Of a DNA stretch of 6,329 nucleotides, positions 6,123 to 6,329 are shown in pieces. Source of the DNA: Acidobacteriota bacterium (GTDB taxonomy: Bacteria > Acidobacteriota > Blastocatellia > Pyrinomonadales > Pyrinomonadaceae); contig JAOTWT010000187.1 of the NCBI GenBank assembly GCA_029862725.1, positions 1-6,329 on the forward strand, in the 5' to 3' direction. How positions within the stretch are numbered: the stretch's first letter is position 1; the number at the start of each line of letters is the position of its first letter. Under the pieces are notes generated by a model that did no database searches, was not told where the DNA came from, and saw only the letters and a list, made by a program, of their open reading frames with translations. A program made the position numbers and the translations under genes.

Positions 6123-6176
6123 GCAGATGTGCGGGAGGGCAGGATCGCAAGTGTGCAGGGAGGGGCAGGATTTCGC
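6123..6176. repeat. imperfect tandem direct repeat (2 copies of about 26-30 bp)
   Basis: Copy 1 (6123-6148) and copy 2 (6147-6176) share GCA..TGTGC.GG, then AGGGCAGGAT and CGC, with small indels. The repeat is G-rich and begins five bases after the stop codon of the S9D peptidase gene. It has no clear hairpin and no T-run, so it is not a standard terminator. It may be part of a genome-wide intergenic repeat or a slippage product. Confidence 0.55.
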
Positions 6177-6215
6177 CGAAAGGATTGCATTTAGTAATAT
6201 TCAGTTCGAATTGTT

Positions 6216-6326
6216 ATGGCGAAGAATGAACGATATCTTAAGGTAGCGATCGAGTTGTTTACGCTCAAATTTAAGCGCGAACGATTCTCTGAAATTATCA
6301 GTTCGGACAAAAGTAATGATGATTGA
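6216..6326 (+). CDS. possible 36-residue ORF, unrecognised
   Basis: ATG at 6216 opens a 36-codon frame ending in TGA at 6324-6326; an in-frame stop (TAA, 6195-6197) lies just upstream. The peptide starts MAKNERYLKVAIELF and is Lys/Arg/Glu-rich with an acidic tail. No Shine-Dalgarno lies at proper distance: the nearest purine run, AAAGGA near 6179-6184, is over 30 bases away. No family is recognised. It may well be a chance ORF in the spacer. Confidence 0.2.
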   Translation: MAKNERYLKVAIELFTLKFKRERFSEIISSDKSNDD

Positions 6327-6329
6327 CTG

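Overview
The window is about 6.3 kb of bacterial DNA with roughly even base composition. It holds four protein-coding genes and two unusually structured intergenic repeats. No taxonomic marker is present. Hairpin-triplet repeats between genes, a secreted S9D glutamyl endopeptidase and a NuoE/NuoF-like protein together would suit an Acidobacteriota-type genome (for example Blastocatellia), but this is a guess from recalled patterns, not a demonstration.

Layout. (1) Bases 1-390, minus strand: the first 130 residues of a [2Fe-2S] thioredoxin-fold protein of the NuoE type, probably the head of a NuoE-NuoF fusion (NADH- or formate-dehydrogenase-like flavoprotein), running off the left edge. (2) Bases 391-1118: a 728-bp divergent intergenic region. 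It carries two different repeat elements built on the same plan: three GC-rich hairpins spaced by about 20 bp, enclosed by inverted repeats. (3) Bases 1119-2327, plus strand: a 402-residue alpha/beta hydrolase with a GYSQG nucleophile elbow and no signal peptide; its substrate is unknown. (4) Bases 2328-2735: a spacer with short dyads and direct repeats. (5) Bases 2736-6118, plus strand: two exported enzymes in a translationally coupled pair (ATGA overlap). The first is a beta-lactamase-fold serine hydrolase that lacks a recognisable omega-loop ExxLN. The second is an S9D-type prolyl-oligopeptidase-family glutamyl endopeptidase with a full Ser-Asp-His triad. (6) Bases 6119-6329: an imperfect tandem repeat and one doubtful 36-codon ORF.

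How the genes may work together: the last two genes are almost certainly one transcription unit, and both products carry Sec-type signal peptides, so they probably act together outside the cytoplasm on peptides or cell-wall-related substrates. The lipase-like gene and the redox gene are divergent from each other and show no evident functional link. The most unusual content is the pair of hairpin-triplet elements; no complete new defence or mobile system is visible.
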